DNA of 64,000 bases, taken from an uncultured Paracoccaceae bacterium (GTDB lineage Bacteria > Pseudomonadota > Alphaproteobacteria > Rhodobacterales > Rhodobacteraceae). Positions 55,317-64,000 of the stretch are shown one piece after another. Made by a program: the position numbers and the translations under genes. The number at the start of each line of letters is the position of its first letter. The stretch's first letter is position 1. The notes beneath the pieces were generated by a model, which ran no database searches, had not been told where the DNA came from, and saw only the letters and a program-made list of their open reading frames with translations. Location of the stretch: positions 124,001 to 188,000 of the forward strand of contig CANMQJ010000001.1 of the NCBI GenBank assembly GCA_947500005.1, in the 5' to 3' direction.

Positions 55317-55811
55317 ATGGCGATCCCGGCCCAGCTCGCGCTGTGGTTTCTGCCGTTCGTTCTGCCGCTGTGCTTCTACGTGGCATTCACGGACCTGCGC
55401 GAGATGCGCATCACCAACCAGGCGGTCATCGTGCTCGCAGTGATCTTCATCGTGATCGCACCCTTTTTTCTGCCGCTGCCGGTCTATGGCTGGCAACTGG
55501 CACAGCTGTTGATCGTGCTGGTCGCCGGAATCGTTCTGAACGCGGGCGGAGCCATTGGTGCGGGCGATGCGAAATTCGCGGCCGCCGCGGCGCCGTATAT
55601 CTTCCAGCCCGATCTCGGCATCCTCGTGATGATCTTCGCCGCAAACCTTCTTGCCGCCTTCACCACTCACCGGCTGGCGAAACATACCGCCCTCAGACGT
55701 GTGGCCCCGGGTTGGAAAAGCTGGAACATGGGCTGGAAATTCCCGATGGGCCTCAGCCTGGGCGGGACCCTCGCCATCTATCTCGTCCTCGGCAGCCTTT
55801 ACGGCGCTTGA
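55317..55811 (+). CDS. cpaA: Prepilin peptidase TadV/CpaA
   Basis: This is an aspartic protease that cleaves Flp prepilins at the inner membrane. The 164-residue polytopic protein has the two catalytic Asp sites: the first in AFTDLREMRITN near residue 25 and the second in the GAGD motif (GAIGAGDAKFAAAA) near residue 83, matching the GxGD family. About five helices are visible. It follows tadD by four bases. It should process both pilins of this locus. Confidence 0.93.
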   Translation: MAIPAQLALWFLPFVLPLCFYVAFTDLREMRITNQAVIVLAVIFIVIAPFFLPLPVYGWQLAQLLIVLVAGIVLNAGGAIGAGDAKFAAAAAPYIFQPDLGILVMIFAANLLAAFTTHRLAKHTALRRVAPGWKSWNMGWKFPMGLSLGGTLAIYLVLGSLYGA

Positions 55812-55894
55812 CCGCCCCTGTGCTGCCCTTGTGCCGCCATAATGCACTGCGAGGGTGACTCGTGTGACGAACAACGCATCGACAGGGTCCGCCG

Positions 55895-57202
55895 ATGAAC
55901 ATGGAAACCACCGCCGTCATGGCGCCGCCCGCGCCGCGCGGGCTGGCCGAGATGAAGCTTCCCATCGTCATGATGCGGGACATCCTGCTCAAGACGATCT
56001 TTCGCAAGAATATCGAACTGGTCAGTGAACTCGCCGCCGCGATCTGCCTGCCTATCCCCGTGACGCAGGAACTGGTCGACATGGCGCGCAGCCAGAAACT
56101 GCTCGAGGCGACAGGAACGCTCAGCGCCACGGCCGGCAACGAAATGGGATATCAGTTGACCGACGCAGGCAAGTCGCGCGCGCTCGATGCGCTCAGCCAG
56201 TCGGAATATTTCGGCGCCATGCCCGTCCCGCTCGACGTGTATCGCGAGCAGGTCAAGCGGCAGTCGATCCGCAACATCCAGGTCACGCGCGAGCAACTGA
56301 CCCGCGCCATGGGGCATCTCGTCCTGCCCGGCAGCCTGCTCGACCATCTGGGCCCCGCAGTCAGCGCGGGCCGGTCCATCCTGATGTACGGCCCTCCGGG
56401 CAACGGCAAATCCTCCATTTCCAACGGCATCCGGGATGCTCTGGGGGACAATGTCTATGTGCCACGCGCCATCGAATACTCGGGCCAGGTCATCACCGTC
56501 TACGATCCCATCGTGCATAATGCCGTCGAACAGGAACCGGACGACCCCACCCAGCTGCGGCGCCGCAGGCGGTTCGACAGCCGCTATGTCATGTGCGAAC
56601 GCCCCACCGTCATTACCGGGGGCGAGCTGTCGCTCGACATGCTTGACCTCGTCTACAACCCCACTGCGCGCACCTATCAGGCGCCGTTGCAGCTGAAATC
56701 CACCGGCGGCATCTTCATCATCGACGATCTCGGCCGCCAGGCCGAGCCGCCTCAGGCCATCATCAACCGCTGGATCGTGCCGCTGGAAGAGGGCAAGGAC
56801 ATTCTCGGCCTGCAATCGGGCGAGAAGTTCGAGGTGCCGTTCGACACGCTGGTGATCTTCTCGACCAACTTCCATCCCAACGAAATCTTCGACCAGGCGG
56901 CCCTGCGCCGGATCTTCTTCAAGATCAAGATCGAGGGTCCAAGCCAGGAAAACTTTCTCAAGATCTTCGCACTGGTCGCGCGCAAGAAGGGCGTGCCGCT
57001 GGACGAACCCTCGCTCGTTCACCTGCTCAAGGTGAAGTACCCCACGATCGAGAACGTCTATGCAAACTATCAGCCTGTCTTCCTGATCGACCAGATGATC
57101 GCGATCTGCGAGTTTGAAGGCATCCCCTACCAGATGAGCCCCGACCTGATCGACCGGGCCTGGGCCAACATGTTCGTCAAGGACGAGAAGATCGTGAAAT
57201 GA
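55895..57202 (+). CDS. AAA-type ATPase downstream of the Tad genes
   Basis: This 435-residue cytoplasmic ATPase has an N-terminal helical region (residues 1-150). The AAA core has Walker A LMYGPPGNGKSSISNGI near residue 166, a GGIFIIDDLGRQAEPPQ Walker B near 275, and sensor VIFSTNFHPNEIFDQAALRRIFFKI near 325. It resembles ATPases that I recall beside Tad loci in Rhodobacteraceae, but no function is established. It could regulate or remodel the pilus machine. It lies 83 bases after the prepilin peptidase gene and seven bases before the dehydrogenase gene. Confidence 0.85.
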   Translation: MNMETTAVMAPPAPRGLAEMKLPIVMMRDILLKTIFRKNIELVSELAAAICLPIPVTQELVDMARSQKLLEATGTLSATAGNEMGYQLTDAGKSRALDALSQSEYFGAMPVPLDVYREQVKRQSIRNIQVTREQLTRAMGHLVLPGSLLDHLGPAVSAGRSILMYGPPGNGKSSISNGIRDALGDNVYVPRAIEYSGQVITVYDPIVHNAVEQEPDDPTQLRRRRRFDSRYVMCERPTVITGGELSLDMLDLVYNPTARTYQAPLQLKSTGGIFIIDDLGRQAEPPQAIINRWIVPLEEGKDILGLQSGEKFEVPFDTLVIFSTNFHPNEIFDQAALRRIFFKIKIEGPSQENFLKIFALVARKKGVPLDEPSLVHLLKVKYPTIENVYANYQPVFLIDQMIAICEFEGIPYQMSPDLIDRAWANMFVKDEKIVK

Positions 57203-57209
57203 GGCCAGA

Positions 57210-58019
57210 ATGATCGGAGTTGCTGGCTGTGGCCGCATGGGCGCAGGAATGCTCGCAGCGTTGCGCCACTCTGGTTTCAATGCGCGCGGCTTCGACATCC
57301 GACCACCCTGCGAATTCGGCAGCCTTGCCACACTTGTCAGCAATGACGCTCACGCTTTCGCGCAAGAGCTCGAAACTCTGATCACCGTCGTTCGTGACAT
57401 CGCGCAGACCGAAGATGTGCTTTTTGGGGGCCAGGGGTTCATCCACGCAAAACGCCTGAAACGCATCCTGATCTGTTCCACTCTCTCTCCACGTTACACC
57501 AGCGCCTTGCGCGACCGTGTCCCGGACCATGTGGAGTTGATCGACGCGCCCATGTCCGGCGCCCAGGTCGCAGCGCAGGAGGCACGTCTCTCATTCATGC
57601 TTGGCGGCTCTGCCGAAGCGCTCGCAGCAGCGCAGCCGCTACTCGACGCGATGGGCCGGCACTTTCACCACATGGGCCCGTTCGGTGCCGGGATGCAGGC
57701 CAAGGTCCTCAACAACCTGCTCGCCGCGGCCAACACCGCGATGACCCGGCTGGTGCTCGACTGGGCGGATCAGGCGGGGCTGAAAGAGCCCGCGCTTCTC
57801 GATCTCGTCCACACCAGTTCCGGCCAGAACTGGTTCGCCAGCAATTTCGATTCGATCGAGTTCGCCCGCGACGGATTCGACGCGGACAACACGATCTCGA
57901 TCCTCGTCAAGGATGTCGACAGTGCGCTCGACGCCGCACCCAAGGGGGCCGACACGACCTTACCCGAAACAGTGCGCGAAGCCATCCGCCGGCTCGAACC
58001 CCGCCCTTCTTCTCGCTGA
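57210..58019 (+). CDS. 3-hydroxyisobutyrate dehydrogenase-like oxidoreductase
   Basis: This NAD(P)-dependent beta-hydroxyacid dehydrogenase-fold protein has 269 residues. The Rossmann start is GVAGCGRMGAGMLAALRHSGFNARGFD. The substrate-site segment is VELIDAPMSGAQVAAQEARLSFMLGG near residue 109, the catalytic Lys lies in MQAKVLNNLLAAAN near residue 168, and the helical C-terminal domain contains DVDSALDAA. The substrate is unknown. It begins seven bases after the AAA ATPase gene and so shares its transcript; a link to the pilus is not obvious. The usual family length is about 290, so it is slightly short. Confidence 0.85.
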   Translation: MIGVAGCGRMGAGMLAALRHSGFNARGFDIRPPCEFGSLATLVSNDAHAFAQELETLITVVRDIAQTEDVLFGGQGFIHAKRLKRILICSTLSPRYTSALRDRVPDHVELIDAPMSGAQVAAQEARLSFMLGGSAEALAAAQPLLDAMGRHFHHMGPFGAGMQAKVLNNLLAAANTAMTRLVLDWADQAGLKEPALLDLVHTSSGQNWFASNFDSIEFARDGFDADNTISILVKDVDSALDAAPKGADTTLPETVREAIRRLEPRPSSR

Positions 58020-58131
58020 AGACACCGGCCGGGTCGAACCAGGCAGCAGGCTCACAAGGGGAAGCCACCGGCCCGCGCGACAATGGCGATGCCCCCTTCC
58101 CCGCCCGACTGCATGTGCTAATTCACGGCGC

Positions 58132-60534
58132 ATGAAGATACCCGCCCAGATCACCGAATGGTTCAAATCCCGCGGCTGGGCGATCCACCCGCATCAACAG
58201 ATGCTCTTCGAGCTTGCAGGCAAGCCCGCCACGCTTCTCATCGCGCCCACCGGCGGCGGCAAGACAATGGCGGGTTTCCTGCCCACGCTGGCCGAATTGG
58301 CGGACGGCACGCATCAGGGCTTGCACACGCTCTATGTCTCGCCGCTCAAGGCGCTGGCCGCCGATATCCGCCGCAACCTTACAACGCCAGTGACCGAGAT
58401 AGGGCTACCCATCCGCATCGAGGACCGCACCGGCGACACGCCTGCAAGCCGCAAGAAGCGCCAGCGCGCCGACCCACCCCATATCCTGCTGACGACGCCC
58501 GAAAGCCTTGCGCTGCTGACGTCCTACGAGGACGCGCCGCGCATCTTCGCCGGGCTGCAAAGGGTCATCGTGGATGAAATCCACGCTTTGGCCGAAAGCA
58601 AGCGGGGCGATCAGCTCATGCTGGCGCTGGCGCGACTGCAAACCTTGCGCCCGGGGCTTCGCCGCGTGGGCCTGTCCGCCACGGTCGAGGATCCGCGGGC
58701 GATCGCCGGTTTCCTCTCCCGCCATCCGGATCCCTGCACCATCGTCGAAGCCGATCCAGGCCCCGATCCCGATATCGCCATGCTCCGGACCGAGGACAAG
58801 CCGCCCTGGTCGGGCGGTGGTGCCGCCTATGCGATCCCCGCCGTGCTGGAACAGGTCCAACAGCACAGGACGACGCTGATCTTTCACAATACCCGCGCCC
58901 AGGCCGAGATCTTTTTCCACAATCTTTGGCTCGCCAATGACGAGGGGTTGCCCATCGGCATCCATCACGGCTCACTTGACCGTACCCAGCGCGAAAGGGT
59001 CGAGGCCGCGATGGTGCGCGGCGAGTTGCGCGCCATCGTCTGTACCGGCTCGCTTGACCTCGGCATCGATTGGGGCGACGTGGATCTGGTGATCCAGATC
59101 GGCGCGCCCAAGAACGTCAAGCGGCTGGTGCAGCGGATCGGACGGGCCAACCACCGCTACAACGCCCCCTCCAAGGCGCTACTGGTACCCGCCAACCGTT
59201 TCGAGGTGGTCGAATGCGTCGCGGCATTGGAGGCGGTGAAGGCCCACGAACTGGATGGCGACCCCCGCGGTCCGGGTCCACGCGACGTGCTGTGTCAGCA
59301 GATCCTGATCACTGCCGCCGCCGGCCCTTTCGATGCCGATAGGCTATACGCCGAGGTCACGACGGCGGGCCCCTATGCCGGGCTTACCCGCGAAGGCTTC
59401 GACGCTTGTCTGGATTTCGTTGCCACCGGCGGCTATGCTCTGCGCGCCTATGACCGCTGGCAGCGGCTCATGCAGCGCCCCGACGGCATGTGGCAGCTGC
59501 GCGACCCACGCGCGGCGCAGCGCATTCGCATGAATATTGGCACCATTCAGGACACCGACACGCTCAAGGTCCGACTGCGCCGCAACCGTGGCGGCAAGCC
59601 TCTGGGCGAAATCGAGGAGGGCTTCGCCGCTTCGCTCACCCCCGGCGACACCTTCCTCATCGGCGGCCAGATCGTCCGCTACGAAGGGCTGCGCGAGATG
59701 GTGGTCGAGGTCACGCGGCGGGCTGACCGCAAGCCGAAAATCGCGACCTTCATGGGCACGAAATTCGCCACTTCCACACAGCTCAGCGCGCGAATCCTCG
59801 ATATGTTCGCCCAGGAAACGTGGCCCCAGCTGCCCGACCATACCGCCGAATGGCTGGCACTTCAGCGCGAGGTGTCACGCCTGCCCGAGCGCGGGCGGTT
59901 GCTGGTCGAAAGCTTTCCGCATGAGGGACGAGAGCACCTCTGCGTCTATGGTTTCGCCGGGCGCAACGCGATGCAGACGCTGGGCCTGCTGCTGACCAAG
60001 CGAATGGAGGAGACGGGTCTCGCGCCTCTGGGCTTCGTCTCCACCGATTACGCCACGCTGATCTGGGGCCTTGACGCGCCCACCGATCCCAGCCCCCTTT
60101 TCGAGATCGGGGCGCTGCGCGAGGGGCTGGAGACATGGCTTGCCGGGAACGCAGTGATGAAACGCACCTTTCGCGCCAGTGCAACCATTGCCGGGCTGAT
60201 CGAGCGCAACACCGCCGGACAACGGAAATCGGGGCGGCAAGCGACCTTTTCCTCGGACATCCTCTACGACACGCTTCTGAAATACGACCCCGACCACCTG
60301 CTGATGCAGATCACGCATGAAGAGGCGATGCGCGGGCTGGTCGATTTCGGCCGGATCGAGGAGATGATCGCGCGGGTCGGCGACCGGATCGACCTGCTCC
60401 GCCTGTCCCGCGTCACGCCGCTGGCCGCGCCGCTTTTCTTGGAGATGGGCCGTGTGCCGGTCCAGGGCGCGGCCGAGGAAAGGCTCCTGGCCGAGGAAAG
60501 CGCGCGGCTGCTGGCCGAGGCAGGGCTGGCCTGA
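58132..60534 (+). CDS. Ligase-associated DEXH-box DNA-repair helicase (Lhr-like)
   Basis: This superfamily 2 DNA helicase has 800 residues. It has Walker A APTGGGKT near residue 37, TLYVSPLKALAADIRRNL (motif Ia), VIVDEIHALAESKRGDQL (DEIH) near 147, VGLSATVEDP (motif III), and the C-terminal domain VCTGSLDLGIDWGDVDLVIQIGAPKNVKRLVQRIGRANHR (motifs V-VI). A long Lhr-type C-terminal extension follows. In many bacteria it clusters with an ATP-dependent ligase, an exonuclease and PdeM; here only PdeM follows. ATG 58132 gives the expected start at the first conserved residues. Confidence 0.92.
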   Translation: MKIPAQITEWFKSRGWAIHPHQQMLFELAGKPATLLIAPTGGGKTMAGFLPTLAELADGTHQGLHTLYVSPLKALAADIRRNLTTPVTEIGLPIRIEDRTGDTPASRKKRQRADPPHILLTTPESLALLTSYEDAPRIFAGLQRVIVDEIHALAESKRGDQLMLALARLQTLRPGLRRVGLSATVEDPRAIAGFLSRHPDPCTIVEADPGPDPDIAMLRTEDKPPWSGGGAAYAIPAVLEQVQQHRTTLIFHNTRAQAEIFFHNLWLANDEGLPIGIHHGSLDRTQRERVEAAMVRGELRAIVCTGSLDLGIDWGDVDLVIQIGAPKNVKRLVQRIGRANHRYNAPSKALLVPANRFEVVECVAALEAVKAHELDGDPRGPGPRDVLCQQILITAAAGPFDADRLYAEVTTAGPYAGLTREGFDACLDFVATGGYALRAYDRWQRLMQRPDGMWQLRDPRAAQRIRMNIGTIQDTDTLKVRLRRNRGGKPLGEIEEGFAASLTPGDTFLIGGQIVRYEGLREMVVEVTRRADRKPKIATFMGTKFATSTQLSARILDMFAQETWPQLPDHTAEWLALQREVSRLPERGRLLVESFPHEGREHLCVYGFAGRNAMQTLGLLLTKRMEETGLAPLGFVSTDYATLIWGLDAPTDPSPLFEIGALREGLETWLAGNAVMKRTFRASATIAGLIERNTAGQRKSGRQATFSSDILYDTLLKYDPDHLLMQITHEEAMRGLVDFGRIEEMIARVGDRIDLLRLSRVTPLAAPLFLEMGRVPVQGAAEERLLAEESARLLAEAGLA

Positions 60535-60576
60535 TCCGCCTTGCGCAACGCGCGCGCTTGCTGCAAGGAACGGAGC

Positions 60577-61239
60577 ATGAACGGATACGATTTTACCTTT
60601 GCCGGGGCGCGGCTGACCGCGCTTGGGTCAGGCGCGCTGTGGTGGCACGAGGCCGGTCTCCTCTGTGTCTCGGACCTGCACTTGGGCAAGTCCGAGCGCA
60701 TGGCCCGGCGTGGCGGGGCAACCCTGCCGCCTTATGAGACACGCGACACGCTCACCCGGCTGGCCGCCGATCTGGAGGCTACCACCGCGCAAACCGTAAT
60801 CTGCCTCGGCGACAGTTTCGACGATCCATGGGCCGCCCAAGCCCTGACCGACGAGGATCGTGCCCGCATCACCGTGCTTCAGGCCGGACGCCGATGGCTC
60901 TGGATCGAGGGAAACCACGATCCGGGCCCGATCGAGATGGGCGGCACGCATCTGTCCGAGTTCCAGCAATTTGGCTTGACCTTCCGCCACATCGCACAGG
61001 GCGAAGCCGCGGGTGAAATCTCGGGTCACTATCACCCCAAGGCCACGCTGCGGAGCCGCGGCCGCAACATCACCCGCGCCGCTTTCCTGATCGATTCCCG
61101 GCGCGTGATCATGCCGGCCTACGGCACCTATACCGGCGGGCTGGCCTGCGACGATCAGGCGCTCTGCGGCTTGATGGGTCCGCAGGCGCTTGCCGTGCTG
61201 ACAGGTCCCGCTCCGGTCGCGCTGCCAATGTCGCGCTAG
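60577..61239 (+). CDS. pdeM: Ligase-associated DNA-damage-response endonuclease PdeM
   Basis: This metallophosphoesterase-fold nuclease has 220 residues. Motifs in order are LLCVSDLHLGKSERMARRGG near residue 28, VICLGDSFDD near 75, LWIEGNHDPGP near 108, and GEISGHYHPKATL near 147, with all expected metal ligands (Asp, His, Asn). It follows the helicase gene by 42 bases, so they act together, probably in repair. GGAACGGAG lies before the ATG. Its end overlaps the stop of the convergent LytTR gene. Confidence 0.93.
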   Translation: MNGYDFTFAGARLTALGSGALWWHEAGLLCVSDLHLGKSERMARRGGATLPPYETRDTLTRLAADLEATTAQTVICLGDSFDDPWAAQALTDEDRARITVLQAGRRWLWIEGNHDPGPIEMGGTHLSEFQQFGLTFRHIAQGEAAGEISGHYHPKATLRSRGRNITRAAFLIDSRRVIMPAYGTYTGGLACDDQALCGLMGPQALAVLTGPAPVALPMSR

Positions 61240-61976
61240 ATGATGCCGGCTTCTTCCAGCGCGGGACGATACTTGCGGCTGACAGGCACCATGTCGCCAT
61301 TGAGAAGCCTAAGGCTGATCCGCCCCGATTGCCGCTCTACGCTTTCGATGGCAGCCTCGGCAACCCAATGCGACCGGTGCGTGCAATATCCCGGCACCGG
61401 TTCCATCTCGTCGATCGCGTCGCTAAACCGCATCCGGATCACGTGGCTGCCTTCGGTCGTCACCACGCATACGCTGTGGTCCTCGACGGTCAGGCGGAGG
61501 ACTTCGCCAGAGAACCCATCGGGAAGGCGGCGCTCGAGGCGGGGGCTGATTTTCACGCTCTGCTTCTCGGACAGTGGAACGACCCGTTTCAGCAGGATCA
61601 GCCCGGTGGCAAGGATCACGCCATAACGCGCTATTTCCGAAAACGACGGCGAAAGCCCACCGAATCCACGTGCTATGGTCCAAAAGAGCAACCACAGCGT
61701 AGGTGCAAATAGAGCGATGATGCAGAGCGCGACGGACACGTCCCGAAAAAGCCAGTGCCGCTCGCGAAGTCGAGGTGGCACCAGGTTCTCCGCCGCGCAA
61801 GTCGACATGGCGGCAAGCACCAAGACCAGCAACCAGAAAATGGACAGCACGCCGAAAGGAAGCTGCGCACCGTGAAATGGGTCGACTGTCCCGGCCAGTG
61901 CCACCGCACAGATGCAGCCCGGCAGAGCAGCCTTACGCAGTGACTGGATCACCTGCGACTCCGGCCTGAAATTCAT
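61236..61976 (-). CDS. Membrane-bound LytTR-type DNA-binding regulator
   Basis: This 246-residue protein has about four membrane helices in residues 20-150 and a C-terminal LytTR DNA-binding domain near 155-246 (EVLRLTVEDHSVCVVTTEGSHVIRMRFSDAIDEME, then GYCTHRSHWVAEAAIESVERQSGRISLRLLNGDMVPVSRKYRPAL). Membrane LytTR proteins of this kind probably sense an envelope or small-molecule signal directly and bind DNA from the membrane. The targets are unknown. No histidine kinase is adjacent. The 180 bases upstream contain no gene. Confidence 0.9.
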   Translation of the reverse strand: MNFRPESQVIQSLRKAALPGCICAVALAGTVDPFHGAQLPFGVLSIFWLLVLVLAAMSTCAAENLVPPRLRERHWLFRDVSVALCIIALFAPTLWLLFWTIARGFGGLSPSFSEIARYGVILATGLILLKRVVPLSEKQSVKISPRLERRLPDGFSGEVLRLTVEDHSVCVVTTEGSHVIRMRFSDAIDEMEPVPGYCTHRSHWVAEAAIESVERQSGRISLRLLNGDMVPVSRKYRPALEEAGII

Positions 61977-62156
61977 ACGCTTTGCACTCGTTCCCGCTTA
62001 CGGAGCCTGTCTTAGCGTATCGATCTGATGCTGACAAACGTCAATTGACCGTTGGGTCAACGCAACCTCACGGCGAGCGTGGGCGAAGGCGAACGCCTTG
62101 AACGAAAACGGCCCGCAAGAGCGAGCCGTCAGCGATGATGTTCAGCGGAAAGCGGT

Positions 62157-63059
62157 TCAGGCCGTCAGCCCCTCGGGCTCTGCCAAGCCATTCTCCCGGC
62201 AACAGGCGGTCAGCGTGTTGGCCAGCAGGCACGCGATGGTCATTGGACCCACCCCACCCGGAACCGGCGTGATCGCCCCCGCGACTTCTGCACAGCTCTC
62301 GTAAAGACAATCGCCCACAAGGCGCGTCTTTCCCTCGCCCTTCTCGGGCGCGTCCACGCGGTTGATCCCCACGTCGATCACCGTCGCGCCCGGCTTGATC
62401 CAGTCGCCCGGCACCATCTCGGGCCGGCCCACCGCGGCGACGACGATATCGGCGCGGCGCACGACCTCGGCCAGATCCTTGGTGCGAGAATGGGCGATGG
62501 TCACCGTGCAGCTGTCCCGCAGCAAGAGTTGCGCCATCGGCTTGCCGACAATGTTCGAACGTCCGATCACCACGGCATCCATGCCCGACAGGCTACCGTG
62601 CTGATTCCGCAGCATCATCAGGCATCCGAGCGGCGTGCAGGGCACCATGCTCTTCTGCCCGGTCGCCAGCAGGCCCACGTTCGAGATGTGGAACCCGTCC
62701 ACGTCCTTGGCCGGGTCGATGGAGTTGATCACCAGGTCCTCGTTCAGATGGCGCGGCAGCGGCAGCTGCACCAGGATGCCATGCACCGACGGATCGGCGT
62801 TCAGCTGCCCGATCAGCTCCAGCAGATCTTTCTCGGAGGTGCCGGCATCGAGCTTGTGCTCGAAGGAGTTCATGCCGACCTCGACCGTCATCTTCCCCTT
62901 CGAGCGCACATAGACCTGGCTGGCCGGATCCTCGCCCACCAGAACCACGGCGAGGCCCGGCGTGAGATCGTGATCCGCCTTTAGCCGCGCCACGTGTTCG
63001 GCCACACGCCCCCGCACGTCCGCTGCGAATGCCTTGCCGTCGATTACCTGCGCTGACAT
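62157..63059 (-). CDS. folD: Bifunctional methylene-THF dehydrogenase / methenyl-THF cyclohydrolase
   Basis: FolD oxidises 5,10-methylene-THF to methenyl-THF and hydrolyses this to 10-formyl-THF. The 300-residue protein has the full active site: Tyr50 and Lys54 in VYVRSKGK, Gln98 in LVQLPLPRH, and Asp121 in KDVDGFH. The cofactor loop is [11 protein letters not shown] near residue 165, whose Arg favours NADP. The C-terminal [14 protein letters not shown] is standard. It follows the second folD by 12 bases, so both are in one operon reading leftward. Confidence 0.97.
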   Translation of the reverse strand: MSAQVIDGKAFAADVRGRVAEHVARLKADHDLTPGLAVVLVGEDPASQVYVRSKGKMTVEVGMNSFEHKLDAGTSEKDLLELIGQLNADPSVHGILVQLPLPRHLNEDLVINSIDPAKDVDGFHISNVGLLATGQKSMVPCTPLGCLMMLRNQHGSLSGMDAVVIGRSNIVGKPMAQLLLRDSCTVTIAHSRTKDLAEVVRRADIVVAAVGRPEMVPGDWIKPGATVIDVGINRVDAPEKGEGKTRLVGDCLYESCAEVAGAITPVPGGVGPMTIACLLANTLTACCRENGLAEPEGLTA

Positions 63060-63071
63060 CTTCGTCCTTCC

Positions 63072-63965
63072 CTAGTGATCCGTCCGGGCATAGGCGTCCC
63101 GGTAATGTTCCATCTGCATTCGGGTGGCCAATACCGCATTCTTCATAAGGATGGCCACCGTCACCGGCCCGACGCCGCCCGGAACCGGGGTGATCCAGCC
63201 CGCCACCTGTGCGCAACTGTCGAAATCCGCGTCGCCCACCGTGCGCGCGCCGTCGGGCGTTTCCACCCGGTTGATCCCGATATCGATCAGGGCCGCACCC
63301 GGTTTCAGCATGTCACCCGTCACCAGGCCGGGTTTTCCCACAGCCACGAAGACCGCGTCCGCCGCCCGACTGTGCATCGCGACGGAGCGTGTCATGTGGT
63401 GGCAGACCGTGACCGTCGCCCCCAGGCCCATCAACAGAAAGGCGATGGGTTTGCCCACAATCTCGGAGTGACCGATCACCGTGACATCCAGCCCTTCGAG
63501 TTTCAGCGGCAAGGTCTTGAGGATCTCGACCGCCGCGACCGCAGTACAGGGGCCAAGGGCTAGATCGTTATAGACGATATTGCCGATCGAGGCGGGATGC
63601 ATTCCCTCAACGTCCTTGAGCGGATGGACCGCCTTCTGCAACAGCTTCACCGGAATATGCGGCGGAAGCGGACGCTGGATGATGATCCCGTTCACGCGCG
63701 GATCGGCATTGAGCCCCTGCACGATCCCGATGAGCTGTTCCAGAGAGGTTTCCGCGGGGTACCCGCGCGCCTCGAATTCCACGCCCGCACTCTCGGCGCT
63801 TCGGCTCTGGTTGCGCACGTACAGCTCGGCGGCCGCCGTGTCGCCCACGCTGATGGACACCAGGCGCGGCGCCCAGCCCGCCTGCGCCAGCTCGGCGGCC
63901 TCCTGCGCCACCTCTGCGCGCATCCTTGCGCCGATGGCCTTTCCGTCGATCACTGCTGCGCGCAT
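63072..63965 (-). CDS. FolD paralogue with altered catalytic residues
   Basis: This second FolD-type protein has 297 residues with the same fold (LYVRNQSR near residue 49, IIQRPLPPHI near 95, VIGHSEIVGKP near 164, and [17 protein letters not shown] near the end). The catalytic Lys four residues after Tyr49 is Gln53, the Asp of the DVDG motif is Glu120, and the cofactor-loop Arg is His166. By analogy with studied Lys-to-Gln variants of human MTHFD1, it probably keeps dehydrogenase but loses cyclohydrolase activity, and the His may shift preference to NAD. It lies directly before folD. The final 35 bases of the window are upstream sequence. Confidence 0.88.
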   Translation of the reverse strand: MRAAVIDGKAIGARMRAEVAQEAAELAQAGWAPRLVSISVGDTAAAELYVRNQSRSAESAGVEFEARGYPAETSLEQLIGIVQGLNADPRVNGIIIQRPLPPHIPVKLLQKAVHPLKDVEGMHPASIGNIVYNDLALGPCTAVAAVEILKTLPLKLEGLDVTVIGHSEIVGKPIAFLLMGLGATVTVCHHMTRSVAMHSRAADAVFVAVGKPGLVTGDMLKPGAALIDIGINRVETPDGARTVGDADFDSCAQVAGWITPVPGGVGPVTVAILMKNAVLATRMQMEHYRDAYARTDH

Positions 63966-64000
63966 CGCTTGTCCCCATGCCCGACGCGACGGGCCGACAG

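Overview
The window is high-GC chromosomal DNA from an alphaproteobacterium, most likely a member of the Rhodobacteraceae (Roseobacter/Rhodobacter group). This rests on gene content and order: the ctaC-ctaB-small ORF-ctaG-ctaE oxidase cluster without ctaD, a Tad pilus locus with an OmpA-like lipoprotein where CpaD would sit, Hsp20 paired with a DUF1150 protein, the helicase/PdeM repair pair, and an intergenic hairpin repeat of a type I recall from this family. I see no rRNA, tRNA, CRISPR array or intact transposase. Most of the window is ordinary core chromosome.

Layout. 1-6.9 kb: fused sulfate adenylyltransferase/APS kinase, a GT10-type glycosyltransferase overlapping a PhzF-family gene, Hsp20 and DUF1150, a DUF465 protein, and purE-purK. 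6.9-12 kb: phnM coupled to a secreted lipase-like hydrolase, two EamA transporters, and a membrane class III nucleotide cyclase. 12.2-13.3 kb: a ferritin-like four-helix-bundle gene split by about 667 bp of lower-GC DNA that carries an unrecognised secreted-protein ORF. 13.4-17.7 kb: groES-groEL under a CIRCE operator, a DUF2161 nuclease-like gene and a manganese pyrophosphatase. 18-22 kb: a tight operon of HAD hydrolase, MaoC hydratase, RibF, YcgN-type protein and threonine aldolase. 22-29 kb: SulP transporter, MTA phosphorylase, a ribbon-helix-helix regulator facing a 42-codon ORF across a near-perfect palindrome, apt, a fasciclin protein, a FAD-linked oxidase and a metallo-beta-lactamase-fold protein. 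29-38 kb: GNAT, M16 peptidase, thrC, SURF1, the cytochrome aa3 oxidase genes and tldD, with an FNR-type box between ctaC and tldD. 38-44 kb: dprA, topA and a 3-oxoacid CoA-transferase pair. 44-57 kb: lytic transglycosylase and the Tad/Flp pilus locus (two pilins, CpaB, CpaC, OmpA-like lipoprotein, CpaE, CpaF, TadB, TadC, two TPR lipoproteins, TadV, an AAA ATPase). 57-64 kb: a 3-hydroxyisobutyrate dehydrogenase-like gene, Lhr-type helicase plus PdeM, a LytTR membrane protein, and tandem folD paralogues, the second with altered catalytic residues.

How the genes work together. The oxidase cluster encodes subunits II and III of the aa3 terminal oxidase plus heme O synthase, the copper-insertion factor CtaG and SURF1. 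The Tad locus encodes most of an adhesive pilus machine: pilin, prepilin peptidase, secretin, localisation factor, motor ATPase, inner-membrane platform and pilotin-like lipoproteins. No TadE/F/G minor pilins are present here. Purine, C1-folate, riboflavin and methionine-salvage genes are scattered housekeeping.

The most unusual places are the disrupted ferritin-like gene with its cargo ORF, the RHH-operator-microprotein unit upstream of apt, and the second FolD, whose Lys-to-Gln change predicts loss of cyclohydrolase activity. All motif and coordinate statements come from reading the sequence by eye; no similarity search was run.
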